DNA of 6,479 nucleotides from Candidatus Sulfotelmatobacter sp. (GCA_030037575.1 JASHRB010000166.1:1-6479); one strand, 5' to 3'. Counted from the first letter of the stretch, positions 1 through 6,126 are shown. A program made the numbers and translations. The notes: generated by a model from the letters alone, not told the origin.

Positions 1-1
1 T

Positions 2-1645
2 TTCGGCGCCTTCGAACGCCGGGTGCTCGAGGTTTATGGACGCTACCTCTGGTTCTTTCTGCGCAATCGCTGGATTTCAGCCGTGACCTGGGCCGTCTGC
101 CTGGCTGGGACGGCGTACCTGTTTTACGTCGTCCCCAAGGCATTCCTCCCCGTGGGCGACAGTTCGTTCATCCGCGGCGTACTGGTGGCCGAGGAGGGAA
201 CTTCGCCACATCAAATGCGCGCCTATCAGACGCAGGCGGAAAAAATCATGAAGGCGAATCCTGCCGTGCGCAGCACGTTCACCATGAGCGGGAACGCCAG
301 TTTCCTGGGCTCGAACCAGGCTTTCCTGATCGCGTTTCTTAAGGATCCCACGCAGCGTCCTCCCATCGATCAAGTGGCAGGCCAGTTGATGGGCGGAATC
401 GCCGGCACCATTCCCGGCGTGGTGGCCTTCCTCCAGCCCAATCCGGCGCTCGAAATCAGCACCGGCGCGACCGCCAACGCGCAGGGCCAGTTTGCTTTCG
501 CGCTCTCCGGCATTGATCCCAACGAAGTCTACGCCACCGCCGGAAAAATGATGGCCAAGATGTATGAGTATCCCGGATTCCTGTTTGTGAATTCCGATCT
601 GTACAACCATACGCCAAACCTGCAGGTGGATATTCTGCGCGATCAGGCGAAGCTTTATGGGGTTTCGGAAACCCGTATTCTGACCCTTCTGCACGACGCT
701 TATTCGCAGAACTACAGCTACCTCATCAAGAAGGCGACCGATCAATACCAGGTAATTCTCGAGGTGGCCGATGATGAGCGCTCCGCTCCGGAAGACTTGA
801 GCAAGCTGTACATCAAAAGCGACGACGGCCAACGCATGGTTCCGCTCAACGCGGTCACCAGTTCGCACGCCGTCATTGGCCCGCAAGCGGTCAACCACAT
901 CAATCAATTCACCAGCGTCACCATGTTCTTTAACTTGAAACCCGGATATGCCATCGGTCCGGCTACTCAGTTCGTGGAACAAACCGCGAAGCAGATTCTT
1001 CCCCCGGGCATTCAAGGATCGCTCGAAGGCGAGGCCCTGACTTTTCAGAATACGGTTGCGGATTTGGCGGTCCTTATGTTGGTCGCGGTGTTCGTCATGT
1101 ACGTCATTCTCGCGATTCTTTATGAAAGCTACCTGCACCCGATCACCGTTCTTTCATCATTGCCGGTGGCGCTGCTCGGGGGATTGCTGACGCTCTGGCT
1201 ATTTGGCGCGGAAGCTTCCCTCTATGCCTATATCGGCATGTTCATGCTGATGGGCATCGTGAAGAAAAACGGAATCATGATCGTCGATTTCGCCGAACAA
1301 CGGGTTCGGCAAGGAATTGCCGACGACCAGGCCATTCACGACGCCAGCATGGAACGCTTCCGGCCGATCATGATGACCACCGCGGCGGCTCTGCTGGGCG
1401 CGCTGCCCATTGCGCTCGGTTATGGCGCGGACGGATCCTCACGCCGGCCCCTGGGTCTGGTGGTGGTCGGTGGCTTGATCGTTTCCCAGTTCATCACTTT
1501 ATTTGTGACCCCGGCGATCTATCTCTACCTGGAGGAGTTCCAGGAAAAGGTGCTGGATCGGGTGCCTTTCCTGCGCTCCACCACCCGCGAGCCGGCGCCC
1601 ACGGCAGATCCGGTGTTCGCGCTGCAGGAAGGAAATGGAGATTAA
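2..1645 (+). CDS. RND-family multidrug efflux pump, inner-membrane subunit, C-terminal part (MdtC/MuxC-like)
   Basis: This is the C-terminal half of a proton-driven inner-membrane efflux transporter of the HAE-1/RND family, which moves drugs or other amphiphiles to an outer-membrane duct through a periplasmic adaptor. The frame is open from base 2, so the GTG at 23 is internal and the true start lies left of the window. The visible 547 codons compare with about 1,040 residues for a full protein. Counting from the GTG, a first membrane segment lies near residues 13-36 and is followed by a periplasmic loop of roughly 300 residues. A hydrophobic block then spans about 345-505. GIVKKNGIMIVDFA aligns with AcrB GLSAKNAILIVEFA, so the proton-relay lysine (AcrB Lys940) is present. 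RFRPIMMTT and PLGLVVVGG followed by TPAIYLYLEEF favour the MdtC/MuxC branch. The C-terminus looks intact. Substrate cannot be told from sequence. The outer-membrane partner follows immediately. Confidence 0.95.
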   Translation, partial: FGAFERRVLEVYGRYLWFFLRNRWISAVTWAVCLAGTAYLFYVVPKAFLPVGDSSFIRGVLVAEEGTSPHQMRAYQTQAEKIMKANPAVRSTFTMSGNASFLGSNQAFLIAFLKDPTQRPPIDQVAGQLMGGIAGTIPGVVAFLQPNPALEISTGATANAQGQFAFALSGIDPNEVYATAGKMMAKMYEYPGFLFVNSDLYNHTPNLQVDILRDQAKLYGVSETRILTLLHDAYSQNYSYLIKKATDQYQVILEVADDERSAPEDLSKLYIKSDDGQRMVPLNAVTSSHAVIGPQAVNHINQFTSVTMFFNLKPGYAIGPATQFVEQTAKQILPPGIQGSLEGEALTFQNTVADLAVLMLVAVFVMYVILAILYESYLHPITVLSSLPVALLGGLLTLWLFGAEASLYAYIGMFMLMGIVKKNGIMIVDFAEQRVRQGIADDQAIHDASMERFRPIMMTTAAALLGALPIALGYGADGSSRRPLGLVVVGGLIVSQFITLFVTPAIYLYLEEFQEKVLDRVPFLRSTTREPAPTADPVFALQEGNGD

Positions 1646-1649
1646 TTGC

Positions 1650-3110
1650 ATGAATCTCGTTCTTAAGAGCGCCTGTTTTTCTCTGGGCACGCTGCTCGCT
1701 CTCGCCGCGATGACCGGTTGCGCAGTCGGACCCAACTACAGGCGTCCGACCGTCGATGTTCCGGTTACCTATCGTGACGCGAGGGCTGACTCATCGGCTC
1801 GCCCGAGTGCCCAGCCCAGCCAGGCCAAGCCGGAACAGCCGCCTGCGGGCTCGTCCGGCCAATCTTTGGGAGACGAAAAATGGTGGGACGTGTTCCAGGA
1901 TCCCGAGCTGCAGGCGCTCATTCGTACCGCTCTCAAGAACAACTATGACGTTCGCATCGCCGCGACGCGAGTTCTCCAGGCGCAGGCGCAACTCGGAATC
2001 ACCCGGGCCGATCAGCTTCCTTCTTTGAGCGGAGGCGGCAACATCACCAGTGAACAGAATCCGAAGCTCGGGCCAATTCCTGCTTATGAACTCACCCAGG
2101 GAGAAGTTGCCGCATCCGCCGCCTGGAATCTGGATTTCTGGGGAAGGTATCGGCGCGCCACCGAAGCGGCGCGCGCCAATCTGTTGGCCAGCCAATGGGC
2201 GCAAAAAGAAGTCGTGGCAACTTTGGTGGCCAACCTGGCGACTTCCTACTTTCAGCTTCGCCAGCTGGATCTCGAACTGGAGATTGCCCGGCGCACGCTC
2301 GGTTCGCGCAACCACTCTCTGCAGTTGACGCAGACTTTGCAGCAACACGGAATCAACTCGCTGTTAGATGTGAGGCAATCCGAGCAGCTCGTATACACCG
2401 CCGCCACCGAAATCCCGGACTTTGAGCGCCAGATTGCTCAACAGGAAAATGCCCTCAGCATACTCCTCGGCCATAACCCCGGCGATGTGCCTCGCGGTCT
2501 AAAATTGACCGAGCAACCGCATGCCCCCGAGGTGCCGATTGGCCTTCCCTCGTCGTTGCTGGAGCGCCGGCCGGACATTCGCGAAGCAGAAGCAAACTTA
2601 ATTGCCGCCAACGCGCAGATCGGCGTGGCCCGGGCCGCATACTTTCCCCAAATCTCGCTTACCGGAACTGCCGGCTTCGAAAGTCCGGCACTCACAAATC
2701 TGTTCTCCGGCCCGGCCGGCGTTTGGGACCTGGCCGCCTCTTTGACTCAGCCCCTCTTTGAGGGGGGAAGACTCAAATCGAATGTTCGCCTCAGCCAAGC
2801 GCAGCGCGACCAGATGGTCCTGACTTACCAGCAGACCATTCAAGGCGCCTTCCGCGATGTTTCGAATGCGCTGGTTGCCTATCGCAAAGATCAAGAGTTC
2901 ACGGCTCAGCAACAGCGTCTCTTCGAATCGGCACAGGACGCGGCACGACTCTCAGAGGTGCGCTTCAAAGCCGGAACCACCGATTACCTGGAAGTGTTGA
3001 CCAACGAGACCAACTCGCTCTCGGCAGAGCTGGGACTGGCCGAGGCGCAGGGCAACGAACTCGTCGCCCTGGTCCAACTCTATCAGGCTCTGGGCGGCGG
3101 TTGGGAATAA
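1650..3110 (+). CDS. Outer-membrane factor lipoprotein of an RND efflux system (NodT/OprM family)
   Basis: This is a TolC-like trimeric outer-membrane channel subunit that completes the tripartite exporter with the RND pump upstream. From the ATG at 1650 it has 486 residues, normal for the family. A signal peptide ends in AAMTGC, so Cys24 is the likely lipidated residue, and CAVGPNYRRP is the classic NodT/OprM mature start. A Pro/Ser/Gln-rich linker covers about residues 40-75. Two OEP repeats follow. Recognisable family blocks are WWDVFQDPELQALI, WNLDFWGRYRRA, LLERRPDIREAEANLIAANA, IGVARAAYFPQISLTG and LTQPLFEGGRLKSNV. An ATG at 1635 is in frame and would add MEINC and overlap the pump gene by 11 bases. 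I prefer 1650 because it gives a normal signal peptide and has GGAG nine bases upstream. AGGAAGGA before 1635 keeps the longer form possible. Either way the gene is probably translationally coupled to the pump gene. Confidence 0.95.
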   Translation: MNLVLKSACFSLGTLLALAAMTGCAVGPNYRRPTVDVPVTYRDARADSSARPSAQPSQAKPEQPPAGSSGQSLGDEKWWDVFQDPELQALIRTALKNNYDVRIAATRVLQAQAQLGITRADQLPSLSGGGNITSEQNPKLGPIPAYELTQGEVAASAAWNLDFWGRYRRATEAARANLLASQWAQKEVVATLVANLATSYFQLRQLDLELEIARRTLGSRNHSLQLTQTLQQHGINSLLDVRQSEQLVYTAATEIPDFERQIAQQENALSILLGHNPGDVPRGLKLTEQPHAPEVPIGLPSSLLERRPDIREAEANLIAANAQIGVARAAYFPQISLTGTAGFESPALTNLFSGPAGVWDLAASLTQPLFEGGRLKSNVRLSQAQRDQMVLTYQQTIQGAFRDVSNALVAYRKDQEFTAQQQRLFESAQDAARLSEVRFKAGTTDYLEVLTNETNSLSAELGLAEAQGNELVALVQLYQALGGGWE

Positions 3111-3129
3111 TGCCGTTTTTGAACCGCCG
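3095..3129 (+). repeat. Inverted repeat spanning the stop codon of the outer-membrane factor gene
   Basis: CGGCGGTT (3095-3102) pairs perfectly with AACCGCCG (3122-3129) across a 19-base loop that contains the stop codon. A run of five T lies inside the loop, and no T-tract follows the right arm, so this is not a standard intrinsic terminator. It could be a weak transcript-end structure for the efflux operon or a chance pairing. Confidence 0.4.
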
Positions 3130-3471
3130 GTCTGGTATAGGCGCGGGTGGCTGATGGGAGGTAAAAAACCAGCACGAAGCCAGGCTGGGAAGGGCGACAC
3201 TATCCGACCCTGACAACCCGGCGAACACAATGCCGCCAGAACGTCATGATCATCGTCACTGGAGCCCCTCGAAAGCTGGCAGTTGGTCGGCAAAACTCTC
3301 TCCCCCTGCCTGTTCTGCATCGGCCGTCCCGCTGGGATGTGCTCGGCCTGGTCCCCGTCAAATGGGGGAAGTCTGGTATGATGAGGGCCCGCGACAACCC
3401 ACGTGTTCCGCGGAATGTGCATAAAGCAGAAGTGGGTAAACGACGGCCCTTTCGATAATTGAGGAGAATTC
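3111..3471. other. Intergenic spacer between the efflux operon and the secreted-protein gene
   Basis: No convincing gene is visible. Short open frames here lack ribosome binding sites and protein-like composition. The stretch holds the right arm of the inverted repeat at its start, a perfect 8-base palindrome ATGATCAT at 3246-3253, an extended -10-like element near 3374-3382 and the ribosome binding site GAGGAG at 3461-3466 for the next gene. The 9-mer GTCTGGTAT occurs twice, at 3130-3138 and 3371-3379. Confidence 0.6.
3374..3382 (+). promoter_or_regulatory. Candidate extended -10 promoter element for the secreted-protein gene
   Basis: TGGTATGAT reads as an extended -10 (TGn followed by TATGAT, five of six bases matching TATAAT). 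No good -35 hexamer is found 16-18 bases upstream (the bases there are C-rich), which extended -10 promoters can tolerate. A start about seven bases downstream would give a leader of roughly 80 bases before the ATG at 3472. It is proposed from sequence only. Confidence 0.35.
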
Positions 3472-3876
3472 ATGAACAAATTTAAATGTCTTGCCCTAGT
3501 TGCTGTGGTTGGAATCTGCCTCATGGTGACCGCTCCCAAAATGCAAGCTCAGGTCAGTGTTGGCGTCAATGTTGGAGTCGCCCCGGAATGTCCCTACGGT
3601 TACTATGACACTCCTCCTTATGCTTGTGCTCCTTACGGCTACTACGGCCCGGAATGGTTTACGGGAGGTGTCTTCATTGGCGCCGGCCCGTGGTTTCATG
3701 GCCCGGCCAACTTCCATGGCCACGTCAATAACCGCCTTCATCCCGATCACGGCTATAAGGGCCCGGTACCCAACCGCGGCGACAAACCCGAGCCGTCAAA
3801 GCCTGTCGACAAGGTTGCTCACTTCAAGGCCAATGAAGTGCGCGACGGGCGCGGGCACGTAGTCGGCAAAAAGTAA
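3472..3876 (+). CDS. Small secreted Tyr/Gly/Pro/His-rich protein, conserved, function unknown
   Basis: This is a 134-residue exported protein. GAGGAG ends five bases before the ATG, a strong ribosome binding site that fixes the start. Residues 1 to about 26 form a signal peptide (MNKFKC, then a hydrophobic core, then a likely cut near PKMQA/Q). There is no lipobox or later membrane segment, so it should be periplasmic or released. The mature part begins with a VSVGVNVGV strand. It continues with tyrosine-rich PYGYYDTPPYACAPYGYYGP, then PEWFTGGVFIGAGPWFHGP, and a His/Lys-rich charged tail with HGYKGP and NEVRDGRGH. Cys40 and Cys52 could form a disulfide. From memory, the GPEWF-GGVFIGAGPWF block and the NE-RDGRGH tail recur in small secreted hypothetical proteins of Acidobacteria and some Proteobacteria, none with a known role to my knowledge. 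It stands alone, with its own putative promoter, and no terminator with a T-tract follows. Confidence 0.85.
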   Translation: MNKFKCLALVAVVGICLMVTAPKMQAQVSVGVNVGVAPECPYGYYDTPPYACAPYGYYGPEWFTGGVFIGAGPWFHGPANFHGHVNNRLHPDHGYKGPVPNRGDKPEPSKPVDKVAHFKANEVRDGRGHVVGKK

Positions 3877-4227
3877 GAACAACCGATGCAAATGGTCCTT
3901 CCGGTTGGAACTGATCCGGCTCGCGCCGCAGCCGGCGGTGCAGGTTCGTTTAGGTTGGAGATTGCGGTCGCGGTAGGGACCACCATCGCTGATCGCCCCG
4001 GCGCAGATCCCTACAAAACGGCGCTTACGCATACGGCTCTTGCCCTGGATGAGGGGCGGCGAAGCGGGCATCAGTGCAGAGTGCGGGCTTGGGGAACCTC
4101 AGACAGGACCAGCCCGTCGCCGTTGCGCTCGTTGGCCGGAACGGAGGAGGACCTTTCGCCAACACGCGAGCGCAAGCCGCCAGTTCCAACTTCGCGTGAG
4201 ACTTGGAGCAAGCGCGATCGGGTTCGA
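3877..4227. other. Gene-poor stretch between convergent genes
   Basis: The genes on either side point towards this stretch. Open frames run through it on both strands (plus 3886-4386, minus 4025-4492), but they lack ribosome binding sites, have arginine/proline-rich compositions typical of non-coding GC-rich DNA, and continue as antisense to the receiver-PilZ gene. The recognisable content is a minus-strand RNA-like structure at 3966-4039. A 6-base inverted repeat, CAACCG (3880-3885) with CGGTTG (3902-3907), sits just after the secreted-protein gene without a T-tract. I see nothing else between 4040 and 4227. Confidence 0.6.
3966..4039 (-). ncRNA. Group II intron domain V/VI-like vestige
   Basis: Read on the minus strand, the sequence starts with GAGCCGTATGCG, the usual 5' strand of bacterial group II intron domain V, including the AGC catalytic triad. 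A short GCG-TAAG-CGC hairpin and GTAGGGATCTG follow, where an intact domain V would have about GTACGGTTCTG. Next comes a domain VI-like hairpin: GGGGCGATC pairs with GGTGGTCCC over the loop AGCGAT, with one mismatch and two G-U pairs among nine positions. It ends in CTACC, where the branch-point adenosine normally sits, then GCGACC. Domain V is imperfect: its 3' strand has extra bases and mismatches. No reverse transcriptase is recognisable upstream. I infer a decayed intron 3' end. A chance match or another structured RNA is possible. Confidence 0.4.
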
Positions 4228-4914
4228 CTAGCGATCCATATGCTCCACCTGTTCTATAAATTGGCGAATCGACCGCTGACTTTGCGCGCTTACATTCGTG
4301 AATCGGATTCCTTGCCGCTCGGCGGTTGCCCACACGACGACTCCCGCCGCGTCGATGACGACTCCGGAAACCGGGAGCTGAAATGACAAGCGGACGGCAT
4401 CCTTGGGCTTCAAGTCCGTCACTTCCACCTGCATTCCTCCTTGACTGAGGTTCCAACTCACTCCGCGGACGGTCCGCGAGCCCACGGTGCATGCCACATC
4501 CGCCTGAATTGGAACGCGCATCGATTTGCGGCGGTTTCCGATCATGCCCCCACTCACGGTCCGGAACAGAGTGCTAAGCTTCTGCCGGTCCACGGGCTTC
4601 TGCAGAAAGAAGGTTGCTCCAAGTGCAAACGCATCTTGCATAGTTTGCCTCTCGTCTCGTCCCGTCACGATAACGATAGGCGTGGATTTGTTCCACGACG
4701 ATTTGCGGACCAGCCGCGCCAAGTCGAAACCATTCAGCCGGGGCATCTCCAAGTCCAGGAAAATTCCATCGAATTTCTCCTGATTCACCGCGCCTGCCGC
4801 CGTTTCGCTGTCGCTGATGGCGCGCACTTCGGCCTTGAGAGACGTGAAGACCTCGGTCATTAGTTCCAAGCTTGCGATGTTATCTTCTACCACCAGGAGC
4901 TTCAGCGGCTGCAC
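4228..4914 (-). CDS. Response regulator with receiver and PilZ domains
   Basis: This is a cytoplasmic signalling protein that joins a phosphorylation-controlled receiver to a PilZ domain, the common c-di-GMP-binding module. From the GTG at 4914 it has 228 residues. The receiver covers about 4-120: acidic pair Glu10/Asp11, phospho-acceptor Asp54 in FLDLEMP, Thr84 in VIVTGRDE and Lys106 in QKPVD, so all key residues are present. PilZ covers about 127-226, with the RxxxR motif at 129-133 (RKSMR) and NLSQGG at 155-160, matching the (D/N)xSxxG motif. Ligand binding is therefore plausible but unproven. No DNA-binding or enzymatic output domain is present, so output is probably by protein contact. 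I chose GTG because GAGGA lies seven bases upstream and translation then starts VQPLKLLVVEDN, the usual receiver beginning. The frame stays open to an ATG at 5046, which would add 44 residues. No sensor kinase is in view. Confidence 0.88.
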   Translation of the reverse strand: MQPLKLLVVEDNIASLELMTEVFTSLKAEVRAISDSETAAGAVNQEKFDGIFLDLEMPRLNGFDLARLVRKSSWNKSTPIVIVTGRDERQTMQDAFALGATFFLQKPVDRQKLSTLFRTVSGGMIGNRRKSMRVPIQADVACTVGSRTVRGVSWNLSQGGMQVEVTDLKPKDAVRLSFQLPVSGVVIDAAGVVVWATAERQGIRFTNVSAQSQRSIRQFIEQVEHMDR

Positions 4915-5042
4915 GTAGCTGTCCTCATCTTTGGTGACCGTACGTTTTACTATAATCCAGTCACCCCGTCTGGAAACATTTTGCACCGGGCATTGGTGGA
5001 TTTGTTCCAGCCATTCCGCGATTTTTCCAGCCAACGCCTCCC

Positions 5043-5189
5043 TCATCCAAAAACATCAGCGCGCGAGAATAAGGAAAAAACGGGTCTTGACGGAGTAATC
5101 GACGGAGTTGCGGGCAGTCGCGCGGGCGCCGGAATCGGCTGCTCGGACTGCGCGGCATTCGCGGATACCGCCTGGAAAAACTTACCCAT
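5043..5189 (-). CDS. Small ORF of 48 residues, possible N-terminus of a frameshifted gene
   Basis: The frame encodes MGKFFQAVSANAAQ, a Pro/Ala-rich middle (about residues 18-36), and the end VFSLFSRADVFG. Codon third positions are largely G or C, as in real genes here. An AGAGAAG stretch just upstream of the ATG is a weak ribosome binding site. Its TGA stop overlaps, as ATGA, the ATG at 5046 of the frame that runs on into the receiver-PilZ gene. Just before the stop is a run of five T (5049-5053 on the plus strand). One extra T, or two fewer, would join this ORF to MREALAGKIAEWLEQIHQ and onward. It may therefore be a coupled small gene, the real N-terminus of a longer protein broken by a mutation or sequencing error, or non-coding. 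I do not recognise a family with certainty and no function can be given. Confidence 0.4.
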   Translation of the reverse strand: MGKFFQAVSANAAQSEQPIPAPARLPATPSITPSRPVFSLFSRADVFG

Positions 5190-5566
5190 ATCTTCTCTGC
5201 ACAACCTTCACGCCAGCCCAAACGCTCGTGTGGTCGGATGGCGGACCACAGCCTGCTTCGCGCGAAAAGGCGGCGGCATTTCGTAATATTCTGAGTCGAG
5301 CCATAGGCTGTTCGGCGCTTGGAGTAATCGTAGGGGGGACGTGGGTCAAGCAAGGGCTAGCCCAACGCGGAGTGCGCCCAGAAGCGCATTTACCAACCAT
5401 CCTTGCGCCCGGCGCATGGTGCGGCGCGGAGAGTCACTCCGAAAATGGCCACCGGGTTGGCAGAGAAATTGGAGCGTTAAGGTTCGAGCCGGGCAATAAG
5501 CCTACCGGCTAGCATCCACAGCCTGGCTGCAAAGGCCATTGCAAACATTGGTGGCCAAATATGCGT
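5190..5566. other. Intergenic spacer between the STAS-like gene and the small ORF
   Basis: No gene is supported. Short open frames on both strands look like noise and lack ribosome binding sites. Visible structure is limited to a hairpin at 5487-5510 and an 11-base imperfect palindrome CAGCCTGGCTG at 5519-5529. On the minus strand a TTGACC followed 17 bases later by TACTCC (about 5310-5340) is at best a weak promoter for the downstream genes. Confidence 0.5.
5487..5510 (-). repeat. Hairpin downstream of the STAS-like gene
   Basis: AGCCGG (5487-5492) pairs with CCGGCT (5505-5510) over a 12-base loop. It lies about 57 bases past the stop of the minus-strand STAS-like gene, so it may mark the end of that transcript. 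No T-tract follows in the direction of transcription, so it is not a typical intrinsic terminator. Confidence 0.3.
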
Positions 5567-5896
5567 TCACAGCCACTCTTTATTATGTCTACTCCATTCG
5601 CTTGCCTCCTGAGCCTCTCGCCGTGTTCTCTTGGCGAGTTGTTTCAGAATGTGCTTGGTAAATACTCCATAAGCGCGGAACTTGACGGCGTCGTTCATGA
5701 ACTGAAGCAGGAGGTTTTCTCCCTCCTGGCTGATGGTGACTAAGTTCTTCAAAGCGACAATCAGTTCGCGGCCGCGAAGGTCTGCGCGAGCCCTCTCGCA
5801 TGCCCCCTTGAGCTTCCGGGCCCACGCTGACGTCAGCTTGCCTTCCACGATCAAACGGCATCGTCTGTGATTCTCGATCGTGGAGATCCTCAACAT
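5567..5896 (-). CDS. STAS-like domain protein, single domain, 109 residues
   Basis: This small cytoplasmic protein is built like a STAS domain, the anti-sigma-antagonist fold of SpoIIAA. It opens with the strand MLRISTIEN, then RCRLIVEGKL leading to a helix (SAWARKLKGACERARADL). The core strand ELIVALKNLVTIS is followed by the helix EGENLLLQFMNDAVKF. Ser56 in TISQEGENLL sits where STAS proteins carry the phosphorylatable serine, but the preceding Asp is replaced by Ile55 and the SG motif is missing, so phosphorylation is uncertain. The C-terminal 30 residues are basic (KHILKQLAKRTRRE). I chose the ATG at 5896 because AAGGAG lies three bases upstream and homologues I recall from Acidobacteria begin MLRI. 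The frame extends open to 6037 but that extension looks non-coding. No anti-sigma kinase or sigma factor gene is nearby, so the partner is unknown. Confidence 0.8.
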   Translation of the reverse strand: MLRISTIENHRRCRLIVEGKLTSAWARKLKGACERARADLRGRELIVALKNLVTISQEGENLLLQFMNDAVKFRAYGVFTKHILKQLAKRTRREAQEASEWSRHNKEWL

Positions 5897-5935
5897 GAGC
5901 TCCTTATCCTTTACCCCTCTGCCATAAAGGCAACG

Positions 5936-5944
5936 CGCATACCA
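5936..5944 (-). promoter_or_regulatory. Weak extended -10-like element before the STAS-like gene
   Basis: On the minus strand TGGTATGCG has the TGn extension followed by TATGCG, only three of six matching TATAAT. It lies 40 bases upstream of the ATG, giving a leader of about 33 bases. No recognisable -35 is seen. The shared TGGTATG core with the element before the secreted-protein gene is the main reason to list it. Confidence 0.22.
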
Positions 5945-6031
5945 AACCGCCGGAGCTGTAACTTGAGGATTTTTCAGGGCCGATTCAGACCGGCGGTGCC
6001 GAGAGGCGGAATCGCTGAAACACGGTCGGCC

Positions 6032-6053
6032 ACCCACTTCTCAACGCGTGGGT
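6032..6053. repeat. Inverted repeat ACCCAC/GTGGGT
   Basis: ACCCAC (6032-6037) pairs perfectly with GTGGGT (6048-6053) across a 10-base loop. It is the first of three hairpins in about 95 bases. No T-tract follows on either strand. Confidence 0.4.
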
Positions 6054-6070
6054 CGAGACCAGGGACGGGA

Positions 6071-6092
6071 GCCCGGGCTTTGTGGCCCGGGC
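6071..6092. repeat. Strong GC-rich hairpin, GCCCGGGC repeated
   Basis: The self-complementary 8-mer GCCCGGGC occurs at 6071-6078 and again at 6085-6092, separated by TTTGTG, so it forms an 8-base-pair all-GC stem with a 6-base loop on either strand. Neither side carries a T-tract. It could end transcripts poorly, act as a REP-like element or stabilise an RNA end. Confidence 0.55.
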
Positions 6093-6107
6093 CTGATTGG
6101 TAGGAGT

Positions 6108-6126
6108 ACTTCGTGGAGAGCGAAGT
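6108..6126. repeat. Inverted repeat ACTTCG/CGAAGT
   Basis: ACTTCG (6108-6113) pairs with CGAAGT (6121-6126) over a 7-base loop (TGGAGAG). It is the third of the hairpin cluster. Confidence 0.35.

Noticed and set aside
77..1138. Long minus-strand open frame opposite the RND pump
   Set aside because: It lies antisense to an unmistakable transporter and its translation has no recognisable family or ribosome binding site. It is a by-product of GC-rich codon use.
1791..2348. Minus-strand open frame opposite the outer-membrane factor gene
   Set aside because: The sense strand encodes conserved OEP motifs. The antisense product is low-complexity Arg/Gly-rich sequence.
2952..3539. Minus-strand open frame of 195 codons across the spacer after the efflux operon
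   Set aside because: It overlaps both the end of the outer-membrane factor gene and the start of the secreted-protein gene. It has no ribosome binding site and no protein-like pattern.
3886..4386. Plus-strand open frame of 166 codons after the secreted-protein gene
   Set aside because: The ATG has no ribosome binding site, the right third is antisense to the PilZ domain, and part of it is the complement of the intron-like structure.
4025..4492. Minus-strand open frame overlapping the end of the receiver-PilZ gene
   Set aside because: It overlaps the PilZ coding sequence in another frame and ends at the domain V-like element. No intron-encoded protein motifs such as YADD are present.
4441..4863. 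Plus-strand open frame opposite the receiver domain
   Set aside because: It is antisense to a receiver domain with all catalytic residues intact, and its composition is not protein-like.
4961..5353. Minus-strand open frame of 130 codons overlapping the small ORF
   Set aside because: Arg/Pro-rich sequence in the third frame with no ribosome binding site. The 48-residue frame has the more gene-like composition.
5897..6037. N-terminal extension of the STAS-like gene to an ATG at 6037
   Set aside because: The 47 extra residues look non-coding and the ATG at 5896 has AAGGAG directly upstream.
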